A stretch of DNA of 64,000 nt from Streptomyces roseicoloratus (GTDB taxonomy: Bacteria; Actinomycetota; Actinomycetes; Streptomycetales; Streptomycetaceae). Below are positions 50,309 through 58,739 of the stretch, piece after piece. Under the pieces are notes generated by a model. The model saw only the letters and a list, made by a program, of their open reading frames with translations. It had not been told where the DNA came from and made no database searches. The position numbers and the translations under genes are program-made. How positions within the stretch are numbered: the first letter of the stretch is position 1; each line of letters starts with the position of its first letter. Location: assembly GCF_004117935.1 (NCBI RefSeq), contig NZ_SDOY01000173.1:18506-82505 (forward strand). The letters run 5' to 3'.

Positions 50309-51058
50309 TTACGCCCCGGCCCGCCGGAAGGTCCGTGTGCCGACCGTCACGGCGAGCGCCGTGAGTCCGAGGGCGACGAGGACGCCGTAGAACATCGTCG
50401 GGGTCGCGTAGTGCCCGACGTACGCGTCCCGGACCGCGTCCACCAGGTAGCGGAACGGCATGAAGCGGGACAGCACGTCCAGCCAGCCGGGCGCGAGGGC
50501 CATCGGCAGCATGAGTCCGGACAGCAGCATCGAGGGCATGGCGAGGGTGTTGACCGCCGGGCCGAACTCCTGCGGGCTGGGCAGCCGCAGCGCGAGCACG
50601 TACGAGAGCGCAGCGAGCGAGAAGGTGAGCAGCGCGACGAAGCCGAAGCCGATGAGGATGCCCGCGAGTGGTGCCCGCAGGCCCATGGCCAGCGCGGCGA
50701 GGACCAGCAGCACGGCCTGGAAGACGAACAGCGCCGCGTCCCTCAGGACCCGGCCGAGGAGCAGCGCGAGCCGGCTGACCGGGGTGACCTGGAGCCGTTC
50801 GAGAACGCCCCAGTTCTTCTCCATGATGACGGCGAACCCGGCGAAGGAGGCCCCGAACAGGCCGAGCTGGAGCAGCAGCCCGGGCACCAGGACCTGCCAG
50901 GAGTCGCCCTCGCGGCCGAGCGGGAGGCCGGTGAGCAGGGGGCCGAAGAAGAACAGGTAGAGCAGCGGCATCAGGGTGCCGAAGAAGATCTGGAACGGGG
51001 AGCGGAGGGTCTGCCGGGCGTAGCGCCCGAAGAGGACCGCGGTGTCGTGGAGGAGCAT
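50309..51058 (-). CDS. ABC-2 type exporter permease (DrrB-like)
   Basis: 249 aa, six membrane helices. FGRYARQTLRSPFQIFFGTLMPLLYLFFFGPLL is the N-terminal segment, and NTLAMPSMLLSGLMLPMALAPGWLDVLSRFMPFRYLVDAVRDA the conserved ABC-2 signature before the last helix. Starts 55 bp after the ATPase stop, same operon. Likely forms a two-part drug or lipid exporter with it. Confidence 0.9.
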   Translation of the reverse strand: MLLHDTAVLFGRYARQTLRSPFQIFFGTLMPLLYLFFFGPLLTGLPLGREGDSWQVLVPGLLLQLGLFGASFAGFAVIMEKNWGVLERLQVTPVSRLALLLGRVLRDAALFVFQAVLLVLAALAMGLRAPLAGILIGFGFVALLTFSLAALSYVLALRLPSPQEFGPAVNTLAMPSMLLSGLMLPMALAPGWLDVLSRFMPFRYLVDAVRDAYVGHYATPTMFYGVLVALGLTALAVTVGTRTFRRAGA

Positions 51059-51112
51059 CGGGTTCCTGGTGGGGTGGGGGACGGACTGCCGGACGGGTGC
51101 GCCGGACGGGTG

Positions 51113-51886
51113 CTAGACGGCGACGGGCGCGTGCTCGACGGGCGCCGGGGTGCGGCCGGTGACGGCGAGGAAGGCGTCCTGGAGGGTGTCCGCCGCGTGC
51201 TCGGCCTTGAGCGCGGCGGGCGTCCCCTCGGCGGCGACCACGCCCTTGTCGATGATCACCAGCCGGTCGGCGAGGGCGTCCGCCTCGTCGAGGTAGTGGG
51301 TGGTGAGGACGACGGTGGTGCCGTGCTCGTCCCGCAGCCGCCGCACCAGTGTCCACAGGGCGGTCCGGCTGCCCGGGTCGAGTCCGGTGGTCGGCTCGTC
51401 GAGGAAGAGCAGCGCGGGGCGGTGGGTGAGGCCGAGGGCGATGTCGAGCCGGCGCCGCTGGCCGCCGGAGAGGGCGGTGGAGCCGCGGTCGAGCAGCTCG
51501 GTGAGGTCGAGGTCGCGGGCCAGCTCGGCGGCGCGGGCGGTCGCCTCGGTGCGGGACATCCCGTGGAGCCGGCCCTGGAGGACGAGTTCGGAGCGGACGG
51601 TCTCCTGCGGGTCGACGCCGCCGGACTGGGCGACGTATCCGATCTTCCGCCGTACGCCGGCGGGATCGCGCAGCAGGTCGTGGCCGACGACGGTGGCGGC
51701 GCCGCCGGTGGGCGGCAGCAGGGTGCTGAGCATGCGCAGGGTCGTGCTCTTGCCGGCGCCGTTGGGGCCGAGGAAGCCGAGGATCTCTCCCGGCCGGACG
51801 GTGAGGTCGATCCCGCGGACCGCCGTCACCTCGCCGTGCCGGGTCCTGAAGGTCCGGGAAAGTCCGGAGGTGCTGATGATGGGCAT
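51113..51886 (-). CDS. ABC exporter ATPase (DrrA-like)
   Basis: 257 aa from ATG 51886; an upstream in-frame start (51931) would add promoter-region residues. Walker A GFLGPNGAGKSTTLRML, Q-loop GYVAQSGGVDPQETVRSELV, signature TALSGGQRRRLDIALGL, Walker B LLFLDEPTTGLDPGSR, H-loop VLTTHYLDEADALADR. The C-terminal tail after DRLVIIDKG is DrrA-like. No ribosome site precedes the ATG; TGTAGT ends 4 nt upstream, so a leaderless transcript is likely. Confidence 0.93.
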   Translation of the reverse strand: MPIISTSGLSRTFRTRHGEVTAVRGIDLTVRPGEILGFLGPNGAGKSTTLRMLSTLLPPTGGAATVVGHDLLRDPAGVRRKIGYVAQSGGVDPQETVRSELVLQGRLHGMSRTEATARAAELARDLDLTELLDRGSTALSGGQRRRLDIALGLTHRPALLFLDEPTTGLDPGSRTALWTLVRRLRDEHGTTVVLTTHYLDEADALADRLVIIDKGVVAAEGTPAALKAEHAADTLQDAFLAVTGRTPAPVEHAPVAV

Positions 51887-51906
51887 GGGGACTACAAAAA
51901 CAGAGT

Positions 51907-51941
51907 CCCTGAAATTTTGCAATGTCACCAAAATTCCAGGG
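51907..51941. promoter_or_regulatory. Operator between exporter and TetR genes
   Basis: Inverted repeat with 14-bp arms, 12 matching (CCCTGAAATTTTGC / CCAAAATTCCAGGG), 7-bp spacer. A second repeat GGGACT/AGTCCC lies at 51889-51908. TACGAT (51946-51951) is a -10 for the TetR gene 6 nt before its GTG. The site lies between the divergent starts and could let TetR control both. Confidence 0.65.
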
Positions 51942-51957
51942 CGTCTACGATGGTCGC

Positions 51958-52599
51958 GTGACCGAAGGGCTGAGGGAGCGCAAGAAGCGCCAGACGAAAC
52001 AGCGGATCTCGGACATCGCGACCGGGCTCTTCCTCGAACGCGGCTTCGCGGCCGTCACCGTGGCCGAGATCGCCGAGGCCGCCGACGTCTCCGTCAACAC
52101 CGTGTACAACTACTTCCCGGCCAAGGAGGACCTGTTCCTCGACCGCATGGAGGGCGTCGTCCACCGCCTCGCCCGGATGATCCGGGGCCGGGACGCGGGG
52201 GAGTCCGCCGCGCGGGCCGTACTGCGCGAGATCCGCGGCCACGTCGCCGCCGTCTCGCCCGCGTACGGCCTGATGGACGGGTACGCCGGCTTCATGCGGG
52301 TGATCGACGAGGCGCCCACCCTCCAGGCCCGGCTCCTCGCCCTCCAGCAGCAGGTCCGCGAGACCACCGTCGCCGCCCTGCGCGAGGAGGTCGGAGCCGG
52401 CCCCGGCGACCCGATGCCGCTGCTCGTCGGCGGCCAGATCTCCTGGATCCAGGGCGCCGTGGTGGAGTTCATCAGCGGCGAGATGACCGCGGGGCGCAAG
52501 GCGACCGAGGTCTCCCGCGAGGCGCTCGACCTGCTCGACGAGATCGAGGACCTGCTGAGCGACAAGGTCCTCGACTACGCGGTCCGCGCCTCCGGCTGA
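51958..52599 (+). CDS. TetR-family repressor
   Basis: 213 aa from GTG 51958. N-terminal HTH: RKKRQTKQRISDIATGLFLERGFAAVTVAEIAEAADVSVNTVYNYFPAKEDLFLDRM. The C-terminal helical ligand domain is not assignable to a ligand. Divergent from the exporter operon across 71 bp, with the operator-like repeat between, so it probably represses drrAB-like genes until a ligand is bound. No ribosome site: likely leaderless. Confidence 0.9.
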   Translation: MTEGLRERKKRQTKQRISDIATGLFLERGFAAVTVAEIAEAADVSVNTVYNYFPAKEDLFLDRMEGVVHRLARMIRGRDAGESAARAVLREIRGHVAAVSPAYGLMDGYAGFMRVIDEAPTLQARLLALQQQVRETTVAALREEVGAGPGDPMPLLVGGQISWIQGAVVEFISGEMTAGRKATEVSREALDLLDEIEDLLSDKVLDYAVRASG

Positions 52600-52818
52600 C
52601 CCGGTCCCGCCGGAGTGACCGGCGTCACGGCCGCCCGAGCTGTCCGGGATGTCCGCCCGAGGGACGACGTGTGCCCGCTTCCGGGGTGTCGTGAGTGTGA
52701 CGTCCGTCAAACCCGGCGTGACGTGGCTTACTTCGCGGTCACATAGCGCCCCCCGCCCGCTAATCTCCGCCGAAGAGCCAGAAGTGAACTGCCGTCAAGG
52801 CGATGAGGGGTGGAAGAC

Positions 52819-53667
52819 GTGGCCAGGAAGCTCGCCGTCATCGGAGCCGGACTCATGGGGTCCGGCATCGCGCAGGTCTCGGCCCAGGCCGGCTGGGACG
52901 TCGTCCTGCGCGACGTCACCGATGCCGCCCTGACCCGAGGCACCGACGCCATCAAGACCTCGTACGAGCGCTTCGTCGCCAAGGGCAAGCTGGGCGCCGC
53001 CGACGCCGAGGCCGCGCTCGGGCGGATCACCGCCACGACCGAGCTCGACGCGGTCGCCGACGCCGACATCGTCGTCGAGGCCGTCTTCGAGAAGCTGGAG
53101 GTCAAGCACGAGATCTTCCGCTCCCTCGACAAGATCGCCAAGGACGGTGCGGTCCTCGCCTCCAACACCTCCGCCATCCCGATCACCAAGATCGCCGCGG
53201 TGACGGAGCGCCCGGAGTCGGTCGTCGGCGTCCACTTCTTCTCGCCGGTCCCGATGATGCAGCTCGTCGAGCTCGTCCGCGGCTACAAGACCAGCGACGA
53301 GACCCTCGCCACCGCGCGCGAGTTCGCCGAGTCCGTCGGCAAGACCTGCATCGTCGTCAACCGCGACGTGGCCGGCTTCGTCACCACCCGCCTCATCTCG
53401 GCGCTCGTCGTCGAGGCCGCCAAGCTCTACGAGTCGGGCGTGGCCACCGCCGAGGACATCGACATCGCCTGCAAGCTCGGCTTCGGGCACGCCATGGGCC
53501 CGCTCGCCACCGCGGACCTCACCGGCGTCGACATCCTGGTCAACGCCACCGGCAACATCTACACCGAGACCCAGGACGAGAAGTTCGCGCCGCCGGAGCT
53601 GATGCGCCGGATGGTGGACGCGGGTGACATCGGCCGCAAGAGCGGGCAGGGCTTCTACACGTACTGA
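52819..53667 (+). CDS. 3-hydroxybutyryl-CoA dehydrogenase
   Basis: 282 aa from GTG 52819 (GGAAG upstream); GTG 52810 would add three residues. NAD-binding KLAVIGAGLMGSGIAQVSAQAGWDVVLRD, catalytic His in VVGVHFFSPVPMMQLVELVRG, and NRDVAGFVTTRLI, GFGHAMGPLATADLTGVDI and FAPPELMRRMVDAGDIGRKSGQGFYTY at the C-terminus. Oxidises 3-hydroxybutyryl-CoA or the reverse, in butyrate/polyhydroxybutyrate or ethylmalonyl-CoA metabolism. Monocistronic. Confidence 0.95.
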   Translation: MARKLAVIGAGLMGSGIAQVSAQAGWDVVLRDVTDAALTRGTDAIKTSYERFVAKGKLGAADAEAALGRITATTELDAVADADIVVEAVFEKLEVKHEIFRSLDKIAKDGAVLASNTSAIPITKIAAVTERPESVVGVHFFSPVPMMQLVELVRGYKTSDETLATAREFAESVGKTCIVVNRDVAGFVTTRLISALVVEAAKLYESGVATAEDIDIACKLGFGHAMGPLATADLTGVDILVNATGNIYTETQDEKFAPPELMRRMVDAGDIGRKSGQGFYTY

Positions 53668-53701
53668 CATCGCGGCCGCACACCGGCCGGGATGGCGCCG
53701 A

Positions 53702-53728
53702 CACCCCGGCCGGGCACGGGCCGGGGTG
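53702..53728 (+). terminator. Terminator after the dehydrogenase gene
   Basis: CACCCCGGCC (53702-53711) pairs with GGCCGGGGTG (53719-53728), 7-nt loop. Confidence 0.8.
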
Positions 53729-53811
53729 GCGTTCCGATGACGCACAGGGGTCCGACCGCCCCGGCACCATCGCCCCCAGGGGTGAATTTCGATATCGGTT
53801 CGCTTACAAGG

Positions 53812-53847
53812 CGCAACGCTTCTGCCGAAGTGGCAGTCAACGTTGCG
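53812..53847 (+). promoter_or_regulatory. Hairpin before the STAS gene
   Basis: CGCAACG (53812) with CGTTGCG (53847), and within it CTGCC with GGCAG. Ends 40 bp before the STAS start; operator or leader structure. Confidence 0.4.
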
Positions 53848-53887
53848 TAGACGGGCACACGACACGGAGCACTCTCGGGGAGCGCAT

Positions 53888-54211
53888 ATGCACATCAGGG
53901 GCGACCACGCCGAGCTGGTCGTCGGGGGCCGCCTCGACGTCCGCAGCGCGGCGGACGCCCGAACGGTCCTGCACACGGCCGTCGACGACGGAGTCGGCGA
54001 CCTCGTGCTCGACCTGACCGGCCTCGACTCCTGGGACGCCACCGGACTCGGCGTCATCATGGGCGTCCACCGCCGGGCCGGCCGCTGCGGCCGCCGCCTG
54101 GTCCTGCGCGGGGTGCCGCCCCAGATGCAGCGCCTGCTCGTCGCCACCCGGCTGCACCGCATCCTCGCGATCGAGGGCGGCCTCGCCGCGGAGTCCCTGC
54201 CCCGCGTCTGA
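53888..54211 (+). CDS. STAS-domain anti-anti-sigma-like protein
   Basis: 107 aa from ATG 53888 (GGGAGCG upstream). A single STAS domain: HAELVVGGRLDVRSAADARTVLHTAVDDGVGDLVLDLTGLDSWDATGLGVIMGVHRRAGRCGRRLVLRGVPPQMQRLLVATRL. In SpoIIAA-type proteins the phosphorylated Ser follows the Asp (DSSGLG); here it reads DATGLG, with Thr at or near that site. Probably part of an alternative-sigma switch; no anti-sigma kinase is adjacent. Confidence 0.85.
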   Translation: MHIRGDHAELVVGGRLDVRSAADARTVLHTAVDDGVGDLVLDLTGLDSWDATGLGVIMGVHRRAGRCGRRLVLRGVPPQMQRLLVATRLHRILAIEGGLAAESLPRV

Positions 54212-54417
54212 CCGCGAGCACGCCCGGCACCCGCACGCGGTGGATCCGGTGTCCCGTCCGGCTCCGGCGGCCGCGGCGACTCCGACGAGTCCCGTGGCGC
54301 ACAGAGGGCGCATATGTCACGGGCACACCACGAGCCTGTGAAGCACCTGTGCGAACCAGGCGTCACACCCAATCCTCACAAGACCGTGACGTCTTGGTCT
54401 CCACAGCCCCCCGGATG

Positions 54418-54446
54418 TTCACGGGGCCCGGACAACCGTCTAGGGT
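54418..54446 (+). promoter_or_regulatory. Promoter of the large NTPase gene
   Basis: TTCACG (54418-54423), 17 bp, TAGGGT (54441-54446); the ATG is 42 bp downstream. Confidence 0.5.
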
Positions 54447-54487
54447 CGGCTCGCCTGCACATCGCCCGCCGCATGGGAGCTTGGACC

Positions 54488-57202
54488 ATGGACCCGATCA
54501 ACCGGGGACCGGAGGAGTACGGTCACGACACCGAGGGCGAGGACGCACGCCCCGGTCTCGCCGCACCCGCGCCCGTGTCCACCGCCCCCGCCCGCGTGCG
54601 CACCGCCCGTCTGGTCTCCGGCGGCCTCCTGCTCACCGTCAACCCCCTCGACGGCAGCGAGATCGAGGTGTGCCCGCCCGGCGAGCAGCCCCCGGCGCCC
54701 CGCCGCCGCACCGCCCAGGAGCGCGCCGAGACCGCCCGCGCCGCCACCCCGCCCGTACCGCCGGGCCCCGCGGCACCCGCCCTCCCGCTCCTCGAACGGC
54801 AGGAACAGCGCGACACCCTCGTCGGGCACCTCACCCGCGGCCGCTCCGCCCGGATCACCGGCCCGGCCGGCTCCGGCCGCACCCGGCTCCTCGACGCCGT
54901 CGCCGCCGAATGCGCCGACGTCGCGCCCGACGGCGTCGTCCGGCTCTCCGGACACCACCGCACGCCCACCGACCTGCTGTACGAGCTCTTCCACGCCGTC
55001 CAGCACGCCCCCGGCTTCCGGCCCGACCGCGAGGAACTCCTCCTGGAGGTCCGCGGCATCGGCGCCATCGTCCTCGTCGACGACCTGGAGTTCGGCGGCG
55101 CCTCCCTCGACGAACTGCTCGCCGCCACCCCCGACTGCGCCTTCCTCTTCGCCGCCGCCCCCGACACGCCCGCCGCCTCCGCCGACGCCGGACTCGAGGA
55201 ACTCGCCCTGACCGGGCTCAGCCGCGCCGCCGCCGTCGAACTCCTGGGGCACGCCACCGGCCGCGCCCTCACCGACGACGAAATCAACTGGGCGGGCGAC
55301 CTCTGGTTCGAGTCCGAGGGGCTGCCGCTCCGCTTCGTGCAGGCCGGCGCCCTGCTCCGGCAGCGCGACCGGCTCCGCGTCGGCCCCGCCGAGTTCGACG
55401 CCTTCGGCGCCCTCGAAGAGGCCTTCGGCCCCTCGGGCGCCCCCGCGCCCGCCGACCCGCCACCCTCCGCCGACGACCCGGACGTCGAACTGCGCGACAT
55501 ACCGCTGCCCAGCCTCGGCGAGGGCGCCGCCCCCGCCGTGCTGCTCGCCTCCCGGCTCAGCCGCGCCGCCCAGGACACGCTGCGGTTCGCCGTCGCCCTC
55601 GGCGGCGAGGTCCCGCACCAGGCCCACCTGCCCGCGCTGGTCGGCGACACCCACGCCGACGCCGCCGTCGGCGAACTCATGGCCTGCGGACTGCTCTCCC
55701 CGGTCGGCACCCGCTACCGCCTCGCCGCCGGCGTCCTCACCCAGCTCGTCGCCCAGCGCTACGAGACCGACGCCATCGCCCGCGTCCACGCCGTCGCCCA
55801 GCACTACGCCTGGTGGGCCGGACACCCCTCCGTCAGCCCCGAACGCGCCACCGCCGAGGCCGACTCGCTGCTGGCCGCCCTCGCCGCACTGGTCCCCGGC
55901 ACCACCTCCGAGCACAAGGCGACCGCCGTCCTGCTCGCCCGTGCCGCCGCGCCCGCCTTCGCCGCCGGCCTCCACTGGAGCGCCTGGGAGCGGGCCCTGC
56001 GCGGCGGCCAGGAGGCCGCACGGCTGACCGGTGAGGTCGCCGAAGAAGCCTGGTTCCACCACGAGTTGGGCGTCCTCGCGCTCTGCCGCGGCAGCCTCCA
56101 GCGGGCCCGCGCCGAACTCGAGGCCTCCATCGCCCTGCGCGGCGCCCTCGCCGACAAGCGCGGCACCGTCGCCGGCCGCCGCGCCCTCGCCCTCGTCGCC
56201 GACCTCACCGGCGAGACCGCGCCCGCCGAACCCGCGCCCGCCACGCCCGCGCTTCCCGCCGCCCCCGCGGCGCCCGTGTCCGCCACCGCGCCCACCGCCG
56301 CGCTGCCGCCGGCGCCCCGGCCTCCCGCGCTCCCGCGCCGGGACGGCCCCGCCTCGTCCCCGCGAGGCATCCCCACCGCCGGCGCGCTCCCCGCGAAGCC
56401 CGCCTTCCCCGACCTCGCCCCGCCGACCCCGGCCCGGCCGATGCCCCCGGTCGCCTCCAAGGCCTCGCTCGACGCCTTCGCGGCCTTCCCCGACGAGCCC
56501 GCGACCGTCGTCTCCGGCCCGCACCGCCCCAAGGACCCGGGCAAGAACGAGAACCAGGACCAGGACCGGGAGGGCGAGCGGAAGGGCCTGCGCAAGGGCA
56601 TCCTCGACGGAGCCCGCCGCAACCTGGCGGCCGTCGGCGCCGGCGCCCTGCTCGTCGCCGTCCTCGGCACCGTCGTCACCCTCGGCGCCACCTCGGGCGA
56701 CGGCGAGGACCCGGGCGGCACCGGCCGGGTGACCTCCGACACCACCGCGAGCCAGGACGACACCCTCGACGACGGCGAGGACGGCGAGACCGAACCCACC
56801 GACGACGCCACCGGCGGCCCCACCGGCCCGGCCTCCCCGACCGCCACCGGCACGCCCACCCCGGGCGCCACGAACACCACGGGCAGCCCGTCCCCGTCGG
56901 GCTCGCCCTCGGCGACCGGCAGCACGAGCCCGAGCCCTTCGGCGACGACGAAGCCGCCGAAGCCGACCACCTCGCCGACGCGCACGTCGCCCGCGCCGAC
57001 GGGCACCACACCCCCACCGACGGAGTCCACGCCCCCGCCGACCGAGACCGGCACGCCCACGCCCACCGGCACGGCCACCGGCGAAAGCCCCAGCAACTCC
57101 GCCAGCGCCTCCCGCTCCGAGACCGCCGGCTCCGAGACCGCCGGCTCCGAGACCGCCGGCTCGGAGACCGCCGGCTCCGCCAGCGGCAGCCCCGCCGCCT
57201 GA
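54488..57202 (+). CDS. Large membrane-anchored P-loop ATPase-like protein
   Basis: 904 aa from ATG 54488. An AAA/STAND-like NTPase region at about 95-330: LLERQEQRDTLVGHL, Walker A RITGPAGSGRTRLLDAVAAE, Walker B AIVLVDDLEFGG, LTGLSRAAAVELLGHATG. A winged-helix/TPR-like helical region follows to about 575. Then a Pro/Ala-rich linker, a basic stretch and one membrane helix (about 717-737, NLAAVGAGALLVAVLGTVVTLGA). Outside is a Ser/Thr/Pro/Glu tail of ~165 residues that looks like a wall-spanning stalk and ends in SETAG repeats. A membrane signalling ATPase is plausible; function is unknown. Confidence 0.75.
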   Translation: MDPINRGPEEYGHDTEGEDARPGLAAPAPVSTAPARVRTARLVSGGLLLTVNPLDGSEIEVCPPGEQPPAPRRRTAQERAETARAATPPVPPGPAAPALPLLERQEQRDTLVGHLTRGRSARITGPAGSGRTRLLDAVAAECADVAPDGVVRLSGHHRTPTDLLYELFHAVQHAPGFRPDREELLLEVRGIGAIVLVDDLEFGGASLDELLAATPDCAFLFAAAPDTPAASADAGLEELALTGLSRAAAVELLGHATGRALTDDEINWAGDLWFESEGLPLRFVQAGALLRQRDRLRVGPAEFDAFGALEEAFGPSGAPAPADPPPSADDPDVELRDIPLPSLGEGAAPAVLLASRLSRAAQDTLRFAVALGGEVPHQAHLPALVGDTHADAAVGELMACGLLSPVGTRYRLAAGVLTQLVAQRYETDAIARVHAVAQHYAWWAGHPSVSPERATAEADSLLAALAALVPGTTSEHKATAVLLARAAAPAFAAGLHWSAWERALRGGQEAARLTGEVAEEAWFHHELGVLALCRGSLQRARAELEASIALRGALADKRGTVAGRRALALVADLTGETAPAEPAPATPALPAAPAAPVSATAPTAALPPAPRPPALPRRDGPASSPRGIPTAGALPAKPAFPDLAPPTPARPMPPVASKASLDAFAAFPDEPATVVSGPHRPKDPGKNENQDQDREGERKGLRKGILDGARRNLAAVGAGALLVAVLGTVVTLGATSGDGEDPGGTGRVTSDTTASQDDTLDDGEDGETEPTDDATGGPTGPASPTATGTPTPGATNTTGSPSPSGSPSATGSTSPSPSATTKPPKPTTSPTRTSPAPTGTTPPPTESTPPPTETGTPTPTGTATGESPSNSASASRSETAGSETAGSETAGSETAGSASGSPAA
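57116..57175 (+). repeat. Four 15-bp tandem repeats (SETAG)
   Basis: TCCGAGACCGCCGGC at 57116, 57131, 57146 and, with one change, 57161; each encodes SETAG, near the C-terminus of the preceding protein. Confidence 0.95.
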
Positions 57203-57216
57203 CCCCGTACGGCGAA

Positions 57217-57248
57217 GGGCCCGGGCGCGATCCCTCGCACCCGGGCCC
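57217..57248. terminator. Bidirectional terminator before nucS
   Basis: GGGCCCGGG (57217-57225) with CCCGGGCCC (57240-57248), plus inner GCG/CGC; between convergent genes. Confidence 0.8.
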
Positions 57249-57272
57249 CTCCCCGTACCGCCGTACCGGACG

Positions 57273-57962
57273 TCAGAACAGTCGCAGCTTGTCGTCCTCG
57301 ATGCCGCGCAGGGCGTCGTAGTCGAGCACCACGCAGTCGATCCCGCGGTCGTTCGCGAGCACGCGCGCCTGCGGCTTGATCTCCTGGGCGGCGAAGATGC
57401 CCTTCACCGGCGCCAGGTGCGGGTCGCGGTTGAGCAGCTCCAGATAGCGGGTCAGCTGCTCGACGCCGTCGATCTCGCCGCGCCGCTTGATCTCCACCGC
57501 GACCGTGCCGCCGGCGGAGTCGCGGCACAGGATGTCCACCGGGCCGATGGCCGTCGGGTACTCGCGGCGGACCAGCGTCCAGCCCTCGCCCAGCGTCTCG
57601 ATGCGGTCGGCGAGCAGCTCCTGGAGGTGGGCCTCCACACCGTCCTTGATCAGACCCGGGTCGACACCCAGCTCGTGCGAGGAGTCGTGGAGGATCTCCT
57701 CCATCGTGATGATCAGTTTCTCGCCCGCTTTGTTGATCACCGTCCACACGGCGGCCGCCCCGGCCTCACCGGCGGCGCCGTCGAGGTCTTCCTTGAGCGT
57801 GCACGGCGGGGACATCCAGTTCAGCGGTTTGTACGCCCGGTCGTCCGCGTGGATCGAGACGCTGCCGTCGGCCTTGACCAGGATCAGACGGGGGGCGGAG
57901 GGCAGGTGGGCCGTGAGCCGGCCCGCGTAGTCCACGGAACAGCGGGCAATGACGAGACGCAT
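57273..57962 (-). CDS. nucS: Mismatch-specific endonuclease NucS/EndoMS
   Basis: 229 aa from ATG 57962 (MRLVIARCSVDYAGRLTAHLP), the usual start. The N-terminal DNA-binding/dimer domain is followed by a PD-(D/E)xK nuclease core: IGPVDILCRDSAGGTVAVEIKRRGEIDGVEQLTRYLELL (D, ExK and the downstream Q/Y). The tail DDKLRLF is the beta-clamp binding motif known for this family. NucS replaces MutS/MutL repair in actinobacteria by cutting both strands at mismatches. Confidence 0.95.
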   Translation of the reverse strand: MRLVIARCSVDYAGRLTAHLPSAPRLILVKADGSVSIHADDRAYKPLNWMSPPCTLKEDLDGAAGEAGAAAVWTVINKAGEKLIITMEEILHDSSHELGVDPGLIKDGVEAHLQELLADRIETLGEGWTLVRREYPTAIGPVDILCRDSAGGTVAVEIKRRGEIDGVEQLTRYLELLNRDPHLAPVKGIFAAQEIKPQARVLANDRGIDCVVLDYDALRGIEDDKLRLF

Positions 57963-58178
57963 GGTCCGCAACGCTACAAGACCGACACGCCTCCACGCGA
58001 TTCGGGCGCCGGACGTCCGCCGCCGTCCGCCCGGAGTGCGCCCAACCCCCGTCACTTATTGGCCGGTTGTGCGCCCATTCTCCTGGTGCGGGCAGGAGCG
58101 GACGCTTAACGTGGAGGACAGGAGGTCGTCGTCCGGGCACGCTGCGTGTGCGGTGCGGCCACCTGGCCCTGCCCGCAA

Positions 58179-58197
58179 GACCCCGCCCTGCGGGGTC
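58179..58197 (+). promoter_or_regulatory. Hairpin just upstream of a ribosome site
   Basis: GACCCCGC-CCT-GCGGGGTC, 8-bp stem, ending 5 nt before GAGGAG of the next gene. It may modulate initiation. The rest of the 250-bp divergent gap shows no gene. Confidence 0.45.
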
Positions 58198-58212
58198 GCG
58201 AGAGGAGAACCC

Positions 58213-58605
58213 ATGTCGCTCGACGTCTCACCGGCGCTGTTGGAACAGGCCGAGCGAGGCGAGGTCGACGAAGCCGACTTCGTCGACTGCGTCCGGACCT
58301 CCCTGCCCTACGCATGGGAGATGATCAGCTCTCTGGTGGCACAGCTGAAGGTCGACGGCGGAGACTTCGCCGACAACCAGACGCCGCCGCCGGACGAGCA
58401 GGCACGTGGTCAGCTGCTGCGCGCCCTCGCGAGCGATGCCATCCGTGGTGCGCTGCAGCGGCACTTCGGGGTACGACTCGCCTTCCAGAACTGCCACCGC
58501 GTGGCGGTCTTCCCCCTGGACCCGACGGTCGACGAGCGGCTCGCCCGCTTCACCTCCGTACGGGCGCAGCTCCTCAACCAGTCGCCGGAACTGCGCGACT
58601 GCTGA
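58213..58605 (+). CDS. Conserved Streptomyces protein of unknown function
   Basis: 130 aa from ATG 58213 with GAGGAGA upstream. Soluble, acidic at the start: SLDVSPALLEQAERGEVDEADFVDCVRTSLPYAWEMISSLVAQLKVDGGDFADN, then LLRALASDAIRGALQRHFGVRLAFQNCHRVAVFPLDPTVDERLARFTSVRAQLLNQSPELRDC. I recall this as a Streptomyces family named after SCO5389, without known function. Divergent from nucS. Confidence 0.8.
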   Translation: MSLDVSPALLEQAERGEVDEADFVDCVRTSLPYAWEMISSLVAQLKVDGGDFADNQTPPPDEQARGQLLRALASDAIRGALQRHFGVRLAFQNCHRVAVFPLDPTVDERLARFTSVRAQLLNQSPELRDC

Positions 58606-58739
58606 CAGGCCTGGTGCCGCCGCTCCGCATCGCGGGAGAGCGATGAGTCGCGGAGCGGCGTCACGGTCCCAGCCCACCCATGCGGCCTCCCCCCACGCAG
58701 CGCCACCGGCTCCGCCCCGCCCGCCGGTCCCGCGCGAAG

